Source: Anomaloglossus baeobatrachus (taxonomy: Eukaryota > Chordata > Amphibia > Anura > Aromobatidae). From it: a stretch of DNA of 64,000 bases. Below are positions 1-10,639 of this stretch, piece by piece. Position 1 is the stretch's first letter, and each line of letters opens with the position of its first letter. Position numbers and translations under genes: made by a program. The notes beneath the pieces were generated by a model that was given only the letters and a program-made list of their open reading frames with translations, had not been told where the DNA came from and did no database searches. The stretch is from positions 244,833,451 to 244,897,450 of the forward strand of contig NC_134358.1 in the NCBI RefSeq assembly GCF_048569485.1, read 5' to 3'.

Positions 1-333
1 CCACGATAAGCGATGACCGCAGCAGACACTGTCACAGGCAGGGGGGGGCGCAGAAGCCAGTAGCCAATCACAGATGAGAGGACGGCCGGTGGGCGGAGAA
101 AACACGGAAAGCTGTGTGATTGCGTGCACAGTACAGGAAGTGAAAGCGCGACCCGGAAGCAGTGTGCCGCCATGACACCGAGTCTCGGTAAATATGAAAC
201 TGACACTTATTTGTTCTTTTATTTATTTTTACTTTATTTGCCGAACCTGGATCATGCACCCGGAATCCCGCACCTAGATATCATTGAAACCGCGCGGATC
301 CGGACTTTTACAGTCCGGATCCGTTCAGCCCTA
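1..333. mobile_element. End of a hAT-like non-autonomous element, cut by window edge
   Basis: The stretch ends GTTCAGCCCTA at 333. Its reverse complement, TAGGGCTGAAC, resembles hAT termini. An internal short palindrome (GGATCCGGAC / GTCCGGATCC) lies at about 296-322. The following 8 bp, GTGGTACT, would be the target duplication, but the partner lies outside the window. Family assignment is inference. Confidence 0.4.
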
Positions 334-907
334 GTGGTACTCAATTAATTTTCATACAATAATATACAAAATATATAATATTTTTCCCTATGGGGCAAAG
401 AACTTATAGGTGCGTAATTGTTAACTACCTGCCTATTCTGCCGGATGCTGATATCTGCCAGCTCAAAGCGGTCATAGTCACCTCCTGCTGCTTCATTTGA
501 CCTCCTATCAAGTCAGTTCTTCTCCTCTTTCAATAGGGCGTCACTACCAACATCATGCTGAGTGACAGCCTGCTCTCCACAGTTAGGTAGTAGGGAGCCA
601 GCTGTCAATCAACTTGATTTCGTCAGAGATGCCTTGTAAATCGAGCAGAACAAAAAAGAGGAAGTTGCTCTGTCTATGTAACATCACCGGAAGCCAAAAA
701 CACCGGTAAGAGAGGTCCGTCACTGTTCTGAACTAACAGAGATTGGCACCGGTAGAACAGGTAGTCAGCAACTCTATGCCAGTAAGTTCTTAGCCCCACA
801 GGGAAAATAAGCAAAGTCTTTGATAACCCCTTTAACAGGTGTACAAAATAAGTGAAAGGGTTGTTCGCTACTTGGACAATTCCTTCTTAAATACTGTATT
901 CCCTTAG
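334..907. other. No recognisable gene
   Basis: No coding or RNA gene is seen. The stretch at about 815-885 (AACCCCTTTAAC, then a GTTGT..CTACTTGGACAA motif) resembles a decayed piece of the hairpin MITE seen whole at about 46396-46570. The rest is unclassified. Confidence 0.5.
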
Positions 908-1335
908 TAAACGAAAAAAGGAGGGGAGCCAGCACTGCTTATGAATGGCATGCAACAATGAAGAAATAAAAAGTGTAATATTCACAAATTCATTCCTACT
1001 GTAACAATTCAATGAGATTTTTTGCAAATGATTGATCAATGATTTAAGCCCCCCTGCCCCGTCACGGCAAATCTCTATAGGGGGGTCCCTAACGCTATAT
1101 TATAAATTATTATGTACCATAAGGTCTCATATAATGAGCAGGACCATGTGAAAACACCACTTACCCGAGATATGTCTGAACCGCTCCCATGCTGCCAGGA
1201 CTGACAACCGCGAATAAAGGCAGCCCAGGTGCCAGTGTGTGTGGCAGAACCACACACACCAGCACAATGTCAGGACTAGAGATGAGCGAACCGGTCGCGG
1301 TTCGGCTCGAGGTTGGTTCGCCGAACGGACCTCCC

Positions 1336-1379
1336 GTTCGAGTTCGGTTCGTCGAACGTTCGACGAACCGAACTCGAAC
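1336..1379. repeat. Perfect 44-bp palindrome in hAT subterminal zone
   Basis: Two 22-bp arms meet at 1357/1358 without mismatch, around the centre GTCGAACGTTCGAC. A related but imperfect hairpin lies at the opposite end (about 10170-10242, with an AGCTCGAGTTCTAG motif). A transposase-binding or cruciform role is inference. Confidence 0.85.
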
Positions 1380-1596
1380 TGCATAGGAAACAATGGCAGG
1401 CAATCACAAACACAGAAAAACACCTAGAAAACACCCTCAAAGGTGTCCTAAAGGTGACAAACAACTCAAACACATTGGAAAGTGACAAGGACATATACTC
1501 ATGCGAAAACAAAACAGCTGGACAAGGAAAAAGAGGAGGACACACAGATATAGGCATGGCACGCCCTTCTAAAATCATGTAAAACACCGCAAGGTG

Positions 1597-3830
1597 ACTC
1601 CAAGCGGAGTCTCCATTTTTTCCAAAAATTGGGCCACACACACACCCACCCCTTCAGTGGCAGCAGTTGTGCCCCAGTTGTACACTTCACAGCTACATTT
1701 GCATCAAGCACATTCAAAAATACGCCATTCTTATCCGTCCCCAGGATGACACCGGGGTAGGTAGCAAAGTCTTTCCTGATCCCAGCTCTGTTCATCTTGG
1801 CTTCTTTTAAAAACACATCAAGCAAGGGTTACTCCAAGCGGAGTCTCCCTTTTTTTCCAAAAATTGGGCCACACAGACACCCACCCCATCAGTGGCAGCA
1901 CTTGGGCCCTAGTTGCAAACAGGATGTTTTGATTTGCATCAAGCACATTCAAAAATACGCCATTCTTATCCATCCCCAGGATGACACCGGGGTAGGTAGC
2001 AAAGTCTTTGCTGATCCCAGCTCTGTTCATCTTGGCTTCTTTTAAAAACACATCAAGCAAGGGTTACTCCAAGCGGAGTCTCCCTTTTTTTCCAAAAATT
2101 GGGCCACACAGACACCCACCCCATCAGTGGCAGCACTTGGGCCCTAGTTGCAAACAGGATGTTTTGATTTGCATCAAGCACATTCAAAAATACGCCATTC
2201 TTATCCGTCCCCAGGATGACACCGGGGTAGGTAGCAAAGTATTTCCTGATCCCAGCTCTGTTCATCTTGGCTTCTTTTAAAAACACATCAAGCAAGGGTT
2301 ACTCCAAGCGGAGTCTCCCTTTTTTCCAAAAATTGGGCCACACAGACACCCACCCCATCAGTGGCAGCACTTGGGCCCTAGTTGCAAACAGGATGTTTTG
2401 ATTTGCATCAAGCACATTCAAAAATACGCCATTCTTATCCGTCCCCAGGATGACACCGGGGTAGGTAGCAAAGTCTTTGCTGATCCCAGCTCTGTTCATC
2501 TTGGCTTCTTTTAAAAACACATCAAGCAAGGGTTACTCCAAGCGGAGTCTCCCTTTTTTTCCAAAAATTGGGCCACACAGACACCCACCCCATCAGTGGC
2601 AGCACTTGGGCCCTAGTTGCAAACAGGATGTTTTGATTTGCATCAAGCACATTCAAAAATACGCCATTCTTATCCGTCCCCAGGATGACACCGGGGTAGG
2701 TAGCAAAGTATTTCCTGATCCCAGCTCTGTTCATCTTGGCTTCTTTTAAAAACACATCAAGCAAGGGTTACTCCAAGCGGAGTCTCCCTTTTTTCCAAAA
2801 ATTGGGCCACACAGACACCCACCCCATCAGTGGCAGCACTTGGGCCCTAGTTGCAAACAGGATGTTTTGATTTGCATCAAGCACATTCAAAAATACGCCA
2901 TTCTTATCCGTCCCCAGGATGACACCGGGGTAGGTAGCAAAGTCTTTGCTGATCCCAGCTCTGTTCATCTTGGCTTCTTTTAAAAACACATCAAGCAAGG
3001 GTTACTCCAAGCGGAGTCTCCCTTTTTTTCCAAAAATTGGGCCACACAGACACCCACCCCATCAGTGGCAGCACTTGGGCCCTAGTTGCAAACAGGATGT
3101 TTTGATTTGCATCAAGCACATTCAAAAATACGCCATTCTTATCCGTCCCCAGGATGACACCGGGGTAGGTAGCAAAGTATTTCCTGATCCCAGCTCTGTT
3201 CATCTTGGCTTCTTTTAAAAACACATCAAGCAAGGGTTACTCCAAGCGGAGTCTCCCTTTTTTCCTAAAATTGGGCCACACAGACACCCACCCCATCAGT
3301 GGCAGCACTTGGGCCCTAGTTGCAAACAGGATGTTTTGATTTGCATCAAGCACATTCAAAAATACGCCATTCTTATCCGTCCCCAGGATGACACCGGGGT
3401 AGGTAGCAAAGTCTTTGCTGATCCCAGCTCTGTTCATCTTGGCTTCTTTTAAAAACACATCAAGCAAGGGTTACTCCAAGCGGAGTCTCCCTTTTTTTCC
3501 AAAAATTGGGCCACACAGACACCCACCCCATCAGTGGCAGCACTTGGGCCCTAGTTGCAAACAGGATGTTTTGATTTGCATCAAGCACATTCAAAAATAC
3601 GCCATTCTTATCCGTCCCCAGGATGACACCGGGGTAGGTAGCAAAGTATTTCCTGATCCCAGCTCTGTTCATCTTGGCTTCTTTTAAAAACACATCAAGC
3701 AAGGGTTACTCCAAGCGGAGTCTCCCTTTTTTCCAAAAATTGGGCCACACAGACACCCACCCCATCAGTGGCAGCACTTGGGCCCTAGTTGCAAACAGGA
3801 TGTTTTGATTTGCATCAAGCACATTCCAAA
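1597..3830. repeat. Tandem array of 234/235-bp units inside the hAT
   Basis: Ten units begin with ACTCC at 1597, 1831, 2066, 2301, 2535, 2770, 3004, 3239, 3473 and 3708; spacing is 234 or 235. From the third unit on, two variants alternate strictly (GTCTTTGCTGATC and GTATTTCCTGATC), so the real repeat is a 469-bp dimer. Read on the minus strand, each unit encodes a segment related to the transposase C-terminus (KMNRAGI.KDF against KMNKSWIQKEF). The array was therefore probably seeded by the 3' end of the gene at about 3842-3905. Small frames within it are by-products of this origin. Confidence 0.9.
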
Positions 3831-3841
3831 TCCACAAGCAT

Positions 3842-6800
3842 TTACTCTCCCCAGGATGACACAGGGGTAGTAAATTCCTTCTGGATCCATGACTTGTTCA
3901 TTTTGATGAACGTCAGTCTGTCCACATTGTCACTGGACAGACGCGTGCGCTTATCTGTCAGCACACACCCAGCAGCACTGAATACACGTTCAGAGACAAC
4001 GCTGGCAGCTGGACACGACAAAATCTCCAAGGCGTAACTGGAGAGCTCTGGCCATTTTTCTATGTTTGAAGCCCAAAAGGAGCAAGGCTCCAGTTGCACA
4101 GTCATGGCATCGATGTTCATTTGGAGATACTCCTGTATCATCCTCTCCAGCCATTGAGTATGTGTCAGACTTGTTGTCTCTGGTGGCCTTGCAAAAGAGG
4201 GTCTAAAAAAATTATGAAAAGATTCCATAAAATTGCTGTTACCGGCACCAGATACGGTCCTACTGGTACGGGTAGACTGGTGAAGATGACGAGACCGTCC
4301 CATGTTTGTCAAGTTACAACTGGGAGATTCCCTCCCTGCACCTGCACGGTTGTTTGGTGGAAAAGCCGAGCTAAGATCGAGTAACAGCTTCTGCTGATAC
4401 TCCTGCATACGTGCGTCCCTTTCTATGGCTGGAATTATGTCACAAAATTTGGACTTGTACCGGGGATCTAATAGTGTGGCAATCCAGTAGTCATCATCAC
4501 TTCTAATTTTGACAATACGACTGTCATGTTGGAGGTAGTGCAACAAAAAGGCACTCATGTGTCTTGCGCAGCCATGCGGACCAAGTCCACGCTGTGTTTG
4601 TGGCATAGAGGTGCTACCCGTTCTTTCTTCCTCTGACATCTCCCCCCAACCTCTTTCAACTGAAATTTGACCAAGGTCTCCCTCATCCGCTGAGTCTTCC
4701 ATGTCCATGGACAGTTCGTCCTCCATTTCTTCATGTTCTCCTGCACCTTGCTCAACATTTCGCCTGCTACTATGCGCCCTTGTCGATCCCTGTTCCCCAT
4801 GGTCCCATGCCTGCTGCGTTGGTGATGATGAACGTCTGGACCTTGGTGATGTTGTTGTCCCTTGCACATATGAATCCTCCTGTAGTTCCTCCCCTTCATG
4901 TTGTCCCACCCCCTGACTCCGAATAGTGTTTAGCGTGTGCTCCAGCATGTAAATGACTGGAATCGTCATGCTGATAATGGCATTGTCAGAGCTAAACATA
5001 TTCGTCGCCATGTCGAAACTGTGCAGAAGGGTGCATAGGTCCTTGATCTGAGACCACTCCATCAGGGTGATCTGCCCCACCTCTGCATCTCGTTGGCCCA
5101 GGCTATACGTCATGACGTATTGCACCAGGGCTCTGCGGTGCTGCCACAGTCGCTGTAACATGTGGAGAGTTGAATTCCAGCGTGTCGCCACATCGCATTT
5201 CAGGCGATGAACCGGCAGGCCGAAAGACTTCTGTAGCGATGCAAGTCGCTCAGCTGCGGCGCTTGAACGCCGGAAGTGAGCAGACAGTTTTCGTGCCCTG
5301 TTCAGAAGGCCATCTAGGCCGGGATAGTGTGTTAAAAATTGCTGCACGACAAGGTTCAACACGTGAGCCATACAAGGTACGTGTGTCACCTTGCCCAGGC
5401 GAAGGGCCGCACCCAGGTTTGCAGCATTGTCGCACACGGCCTTACCAGGCTGCAGGTTGAGTGGAGACAACCATTTATTAAACTCGGACCGCAGAGCTGA
5501 CCACAACTCCTCAGCTGTGTGACTCTTATTACCAAGACATGTCAAGCTAAAGACCGCCTGATGCCGTTGCGCTCGGCTGCCAGCATAGTAATGAGGCGTG
5601 CGTGATTCCTTCTGCGCAGTGAGAACGCTGGTGGCCTGACCAGGCAGGCTTGGGGCGGAGGTGGAGGACCCAGATGAGGTGGAGGATGCAGAAGCTGTGG
5701 CGGAACTTGGACAGACAGAGGATTGACACACAAGTCGTGGGGACGGCAAGACTTGTGCAGCAGACCCTTCACCATCTATCACCATAGTTACCCAGTGCCC
5801 AGTCAGCGACATGTAACGTCCCTGTCCATGCTTACTGGTCCAAGTATCGGTGGTGAAATGCACCCGTTCACACACAGAGTTTCTCAAGGAAGCGGTGATG
5901 TTGTGTGCGACATGCTGGTGTAGCGCGGGCACACCTTTCTTAGAGAAGTAGTGGCGACTAGGCATCTGGTACTGGGGCACAGCGACAGACATAAGGTCTC
6001 TAAAATCCTGTGTGTCCACTAGGCGGAAAGGCAGCATTTCGGTAGCCAACAGCTTACAGAGGGATAGAGTCACCCTCTTAGCTTTGTCATGGGTCGGAGG
6101 AAGTGGCCTTTTATTTGACCACATCTGAGGGACAGAGATCTGGCTGCTGTGTGTAGACGGTGTTGAGTAGGGTGTCCCTGGAAAAATGCAGGTTTGTGAG
6201 GAAAGTGCAGGCGGAGACATGATGTTGCCTTCATCCAACGTTGGTGCTATCGATGTCTGAGAGAGCTGTACACACTCACTTGTTTCCCCTTCCAAACCAA
6301 CCGACGACCTTACAAGCAAACTGCCTGTTGCGGTTACAGTGGTGGAAGTTTTGCGTGGAAAAACAGGTGTGACAGCTGTCCCCACAGTCCTAGAAGATGA
6401 AGAGCGCGCGGATGCACTGGAAGGGGCGGGCGGTGGATGGTTCGCTCCGCTAGCCGGCATTGCAGCACGGTGAGCTTCCCACCGGGACTTATGATATTTA
6501 TTCATGTGACGATTCATGGAAGAAGTTGTCAAACTGCTGAGGTTTTGACCTCTACTAACAGAATCATGACAAATGTTACATATCACATGAGTTGGGCGAT
6601 CTTTTTCGATGTGAAAAAAGGCCCAGGCTAGGCAAGGCTTAGAGGCCATGCGACCTGTTGATCCACCCCGAATAATGCTCATAGGCAGAGTGGTGGCTGA
6701 GGATGCAGTTGTAGACGTGCTACCAGTGCTCCGACTCTGTCCAGGAAGGCGCAAGGTAACTTCGTCGTCGGTTGCATCCTCCTCCACCGCCTCTGTTGAC

Positions 6801-7567
6801 CTCCTCGAGTGCCTGACTGGGGGTTGACAGTAGGTGGGATCTAGAACGTCATCATCAATTGTTGTGTTTGCACTCCCCTCCCCCTCAGACCGAGCCTCTT
6901 CTTGCCCTGACCGAATATTTAAGTTGTCATCCCAATCGGGTATCTGCGTCTCATCTTCATCAGTATGTTCCTCATTGTCTATAACCACAGGTGTTACAGT
7001 TTGTGACAAAGGGTCAACATTATGCTCAGAAACTTGGTCCTCACGGCCTGAATCTGAGTCACAAAGGTTCTGGGCATCACTGCAGACCATTTCCTGTTCT
7101 GTACTCACTGTAGCTTGGGAGCAGACCTCTGATTCCCAGGCTATAGTGTGACTGAACAGCTCTGCAGACTCAGCCATCTCAGTTCCACCATACTGTGCAG
7201 GGCTGATGGAGACTTCAGAGCTGGGAGAAATCAAGTGTGATTGGGATGACAACTCAGAGGAATGGTGTTTTTTGGATGCGGTACTTGAAGTGGCTGAGAG
7301 GGCACTTGTTGGACCACTTGAGATCCATTCAAGCATTTTCCTTTTTTGCCCATCATCTACCTTTGTTCCTCTTGTTCGTGTCCGTAAAAAAGGGAGCACA
7401 TCGGATTGTCCACAATAAGTAGTAGACATCTTACTTTTGCTAGTAGATGGTCTATCTTCAGCAGATGATAATGGAGCTTTGCCACCTTCCCCACTGACAA
7501 AACATTTTTTGCCTTTTCCACCACGCCTCTTCCCCTTTCCACCAGCATCTGTCATTTTGCCACTCAT
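3842..7567 (-). CDS. hAT-family transposase with BED zinc finger, apparently intact
   Basis: A 1241-residue frame that would cut and paste the surrounding element in the nucleus. I chose the ATG at 7567 (MSGKM). The frame stays open up to 7807, but that extension reads through the neighbouring tandem repeat and looks non-coding. Residues 1-300 are low-complexity, Ser/Thr-rich and acidic, and unusually long for the family. Residues about 305-365 form a BED finger (VICNICHDSV, then NRHMNKYH). The hAT RNase-H core follows: TTDTWTS near 572 (first Asp), VCDNAANL near 713 (second Asp), CMAHVLNL, and DVATRWNSTLHML near 795. The hATC dimerisation domain is at about 1165-1222 (SCPAASVVSERVFSAAG). A Ser/Thr spacer interrupts the core near 610-640. 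No internal stop is seen over 3.7 kb. Family call is firm; activity is not shown. Confidence 0.9.
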   Translation of the reverse strand: MSGKMTDAGGKGKRRGGKGKKCFVSGEGGKAPLSSAEDRPSTSKSKMSTTYCGQSDVLPFLRTRTRGTKVDDGQKRKMLEWISSGPTSALSATSSTASKKHHSSELSSQSHLISPSSEVSISPAQYGGTEMAESAELFSHTIAWESEVCSQATVSTEQEMVCSDAQNLCDSDSGREDQVSEHNVDPLSQTVTPVVIDNEEHTDEDETQIPDWDDNLNIRSGQEEARSEGEGSANTTIDDDVLDPTYCQPPVRHSRRSTEAVEEDATDDEVTLRLPGQSRSTGSTSTTASSATTLPMSIIRGGSTGRMASKPCLAWAFFHIEKDRPTHVICNICHDSVSRGQNLSSLTTSSMNRHMNKYHKSRWEAHRAAMPASGANHPPPAPSSASARSSSSRTVGTAVTPVFPRKTSTTVTATGSLLVRSSVGLEGETSECVQLSQTSIAPTLDEGNIMSPPALSSQTCIFPGTPYSTPSTHSSQISVPQMWSNKRPLPPTHDKAKRVTLSLCKLLATEMLPFRLVDTQDFRDLMSVAVPQYQMPSRHYFSKKGVPALHQHVAHNITASLRNSVCERVHFTTDTWTSKHGQGRYMSLTGHWVTMVIDGEGSAAQVLPSPRLVCQSSVCPSSATASASSTSSGSSTSAPSLPGQATSVLTAQKESRTPHYYAGSRAQRHQAVFSLTCLGNKSHTAEELWSALRSEFNKWLSPLNLQPGKAVCDNAANLGAALRLGKVTHVPCMAHVLNLVVQQFLTHYPGLDGLLNRARKLSAHFRRSSAAAERLASLQKSFGLPVHRLKCDVATRWNSTLHMLQRLWQHRRALVQYVMTYSLGQRDAEVGQITLMEWSQIKDLCTLLHSFDMATNMFSSDNAIISMTIPVIYMLEHTLNTIRSQGVGQHEGEELQEDSYVQGTTTSPRSRRSSSPTQQAWDHGEQGSTRAHSSRRNVEQGAGEHEEMEDELSMDMEDSADEGDLGQISVERGWGEMSEEERTGSTSMPQTQRGLGPHGCARHMSAFLLHYLQHDSRIVKIRSDDDYWIATLLDPRYKSKFCDIIPAIERDARMQEYQQKLLLDLSSAFPPNNRAGAGRESPSCNLTNMGRSRHLHQSTRTSRTVSGAGNSNFMESFHNFFRPSFARPPETTSLTHTQWLERMIQEYLQMNIDAMTVQLEPCSFWASNIEKWPELSSYALEILSCPAASVVSERVFSAAGCVLTDKRTRLSSDNVDRLTFIKMNKSWIQKEFTTPVSSWGE

Positions 7568-7689
7568 GTTGATTGCGACAAGATTGTGGACTGAAAATGT
7601 GGTAGTAAAAATTGAGAGGTGGTGAAGATTGCAGTGGTGGTCTAGCTTTATTAACAGCAGAATAATAAAGAATAAATATCCCTGACAAT

Positions 7690-9500
7690 GTAACTTAGTT
7701 ATAATTCGTTGGAGTGTGCAACGCAGGCAGACGTGCTGCAAATGTCTTGGCACTAGTGGGACTATAGCAAAGTCCAATAGCCACGTATAGGATGCCACTA
7801 GGTACACTGAGTGTGTGCTAGTATAATGGCTTCGTTATAATTAGTTGGAGTGTGCAACGCAGGCAGATGCGCTCTGCAAATGTCTTGGCACTAGTGGGAC
7901 TATAGCAAAGTCCAATAGCCACGTATAGGATGCCACTAGGTACACTGAGTGTTTGCTAGTATAATGGCTTCGTTATAATTTGTTGTAGTGTGCAACGCAG
8001 GCAGATGCGCTCTGCAAATGTCTTGGCACTAGTGGGACTATAGCAAAGTCCAATAGCCACGTATAGGATGCCACTAGGTACACTGAGTGTGTGCTAGTAT
8101 AATGGCTTCGTTATAATTAGTTGGAGTGTGCAACGCAGGCAGATGCGCTCTGCAAATGTCTTGGCACTAGTGGGACTATAGCAAAGTCCAATAGCCACGT
8201 ATAGGATGCCACTAGGTACACTGAGTGTGTGCTAGTATAATGGCTTCGTTATAATTAGTTGGAGTGTGCAATGCAGGCAGATGTGCTCTGCAAATGTCTT
8301 GGCCCTAGTGGGACTATAGCAAAGTCCAATAGCCACGTATAGGATGCCACTAGGTACACTGAGTGTGTGCTAGTATAATGGCTTCGTTATAATTAGTTGG
8401 AGTGTGCAACGCAGGCAGATGCGCTCTGCAAATGTCTTGGCACTAGTGGGACTATAGCAAAGTCCAATAGCCACGTATAGGATGCCACTAGGTACACTGA
8501 GTGTTTGCTAGTATAATGGCTTCGTTATAATTAGTTGGAGTGTGCAACGCAGGCAGATGCGCTCTGCAAATGTCTTGGCACTAGTGGGACTATAGCAAAG
8601 TCCAATAGCCACGTATAGGATGCCACTAGGTACACTGAGTGTGTGCTAGTATAATGGCTTCGTTATAATTAGTTGGAGTGTGCAACGCAGGCAGATGCGC
8701 TCTGCAAATGTCTTGGCACTAGTGGGACTATAGCAAAGTCCAATAGCCACGTATAGGATGCCACTAGGTACACTGAGTGTTTGCTAGTATAATGGCTTAG
8801 TTTAAAAAACTTGGAGTGTGCAACGCAGGCAGATGCGCTCTGCAAATGTCTTGGCACTAGTGGGACTATAGCAAAGTCCAATAGCCACGTATAGGATGCC
8901 ACTAGGTACACTGAGTGTGTGCTAGTATAATGGCTTCGTTATAATTAGTTGGAGTGTGCAACGCAGGCAGATGCGCTCTGCAAATGTCTTGGCACTAGTG
9001 GGACTATAGCAAAGTCCAATAGCCACGTATAGGATGCCACTAGGTACACTGAGTGTTTGCTAGTATAATGGCTTCGTTATAATTAGTTGGAGTGTGCAAC
9101 GCAGGCAGATGCGCTCTGCAAATGTCTTGGCACTAGTGGGACTATAGCAAAGTCCAATAGCCACGTATAGGATGCCACTAGGTACACTGTGTGTTTGCTA
9201 GTATAATGGCGGAGTTTAAAAAACTTGGAGTGTGCAATGCAGGCAGATGTGCTCTGCTAATGTCTTTGCACTAGTGGGACTATAGCAAAGTCCAATAGCC
9301 ACGTATAGGATGCCACTAGGTACACTGAGTGTGTGCTAGTATAATGGCTTCGTTATAATTAGTTGGAGTGTGCAACGCAGGCAGATGCGCTCTGCAAATG
9401 TCTTGGCACTAGTGGGACTATAGCAAAGTCCAATAGCCACGTATAGGATGCCACTAGGTACACTGAGTGTTTGCTAGTATAATGGCTTCGTTAGAATGAG
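7690..9500. repeat. Tandem array of 138-bp units upstream of the transposase
   Basis: About 13 units of 138 bp, recognised by GGCTTCGTTATAATT and GTGCAACGCAGGCAG. The unit next to the gene merges into its 5' leader. Some units alternate GTGTGTGCTAG with GTGTTTGCTAG, and a variant with TTTAAAAAACTTGG recurs at about 8800 and 9210 (three units apart), so amplification was partly in blocks. The position suggests repeated promoter or transposase-binding sequence; this is inference. Confidence 0.9.
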
Positions 9501-10306
9501 TTGGAGTGTGCAGAGGACAAGAGGGTACAGTGGCAGGATTGTGGTGCTCTGGGTAGAGGAATGGAAGCCTGCCTTTCTATTCCCTCCTAATGGTGAAATG
9601 CAGGGAGGAAATCCCTGACCTGGGCTACACAGACGCTGTTGCTGTTTGCAGGACCTGTCACTTATGGCTCTCTGACCCTGCCGGTACGAGCCCTTAAAAG
9701 GACTGCTAGAATGTGCTCTCCCTAAGCTGTCTAACGCTGTGTATGCAGCGCATACAGCTGTATCGGCGATAGGACAAAGGACGGAACTGCGACAGTGATG
9801 TCTGACACCAAAGACGCAGAAGGCAGATAATGGCGATCGTGAAGAAAATGTCCGGTTTTATAATGCAGGGACATGTGACATGCAGATCCTATCACACATG
9901 CCGTTGCTTCTCTGCCTCAAAGTCCACTTAGGTGTGTGTGTGTCTGTGATTGGCTGACATGCTGGCCAGCCCCACAAGACGCGCGCGCTTAGGGAAGGAA
10001 GACAAGAAAAAAAAAAAAAAAAATGGCGATCGCCATTATAGAAACAGCAGTGATCTGAAGGCGCTGTTCACGCACACTATACACTGAAATGTCATAATAG
10101 TTTGATTCACAGAGTGACTTACACTATTACAGCAGAAACCAAGCTAAGATTTAGCTGTTTTTTGGCTGCTAGAACCGTTCTCGAACGTTTCTAGAACTAT
10201 CGAGCTTTTGCAAAAAGCTCGAGTTCTAGTTCGATCTAGAACATGCCCCAAAATCACTCGAGCCGCGAACTGGAGAACCACGAACCACGAACCGCGCTCA
10301 ACTCTA
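9501..10306. other. hAT subterminal region on the transposase 5' side
   Basis: This is single-copy sequence between the 138-bp array and the right end of the hAT. It contains an A-run at about 10007-10022 and a hairpin cluster at about 10170-10242. No frame of note is present. It would hold the transposase promoter if the array does not. Confidence 0.6.
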
Positions 10307-10515
10307 GTCAGGACTGGCCCTCACAGTGCCAGACCAGCAAACATGGATGAGGGCGGAACAAGGTTCAGGCAGGTGGTGTTTAAATAATGATGCCTTGGAG
10401 CAGGAGGCGGTGGCTGTGTGTGAACAAGCACCAAACTGAATTTTGATAGCGACAGAAGGAATTTGCAAACCACACTGGGCGTGCACAGCATGGTGGCGGT
10501 CAACCACCTGACCAG

Positions 10516-10639
10516 TAAATGAAAAAAGGAGGGGAGCCAGCACTGCTTATGAATGGCATGCAACAATGAAGAAATAAAAAGTGTAATATTCACAAATTCA
10601 TTCCTACTGTAACAATTCAATGAGATTTTTTGCAAATGG
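10516..10639. repeat. Loop of the foldback: direct copy of its left terminus
   Basis: Bases from AGTAAA at 10516 to CAAATG at 10639 repeat 906-1029 with a single difference near the start. The equivalent stretch in the right arm (about 11082-11200, inverted) differs at several positions. The loop therefore derives from the left end specifically. Confidence 0.85.

Larger units (their letters stand above)
1277..10306 (-). mobile_element. Giant autonomous hAT transposon, about 9 kb
   Basis: The element is flanked by a perfect 8-bp duplication GTCAGGAC (1269-1276 and 10307-10314), the hallmark of hAT insertion. Its ends match as inverted repeats: TAGAGATGAGCG on the left, TAGAGTTGAGCG read inward on the right. 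It carries one long minus-strand transposase frame (3842-7567), a 235-bp tandem array downstream of it and a 138-bp tandem array upstream. Both subterminal zones are rich in GTTCG/CGAAC palindromes. Most hAT elements are 2.5-5 kb; the extra length comes from the two arrays and a long N-terminal extension. The intact frame and nearly matching ends suggest a young element. Confidence 0.9.

Noticed and set aside
1499-3702. A ladder of frames of 76-90 codons on both strands
   Set aside because: They repeat every 469 bp with the tandem array and are copies of one unit, not separate genes.
7568-7807. An 80-codon N-terminal extension of the transposase (start at 7807)
   Set aside because: It reads through a 138-bp repeat unit and hydrophobic leader-like sequence; MSGKM at 7567 is a better start.
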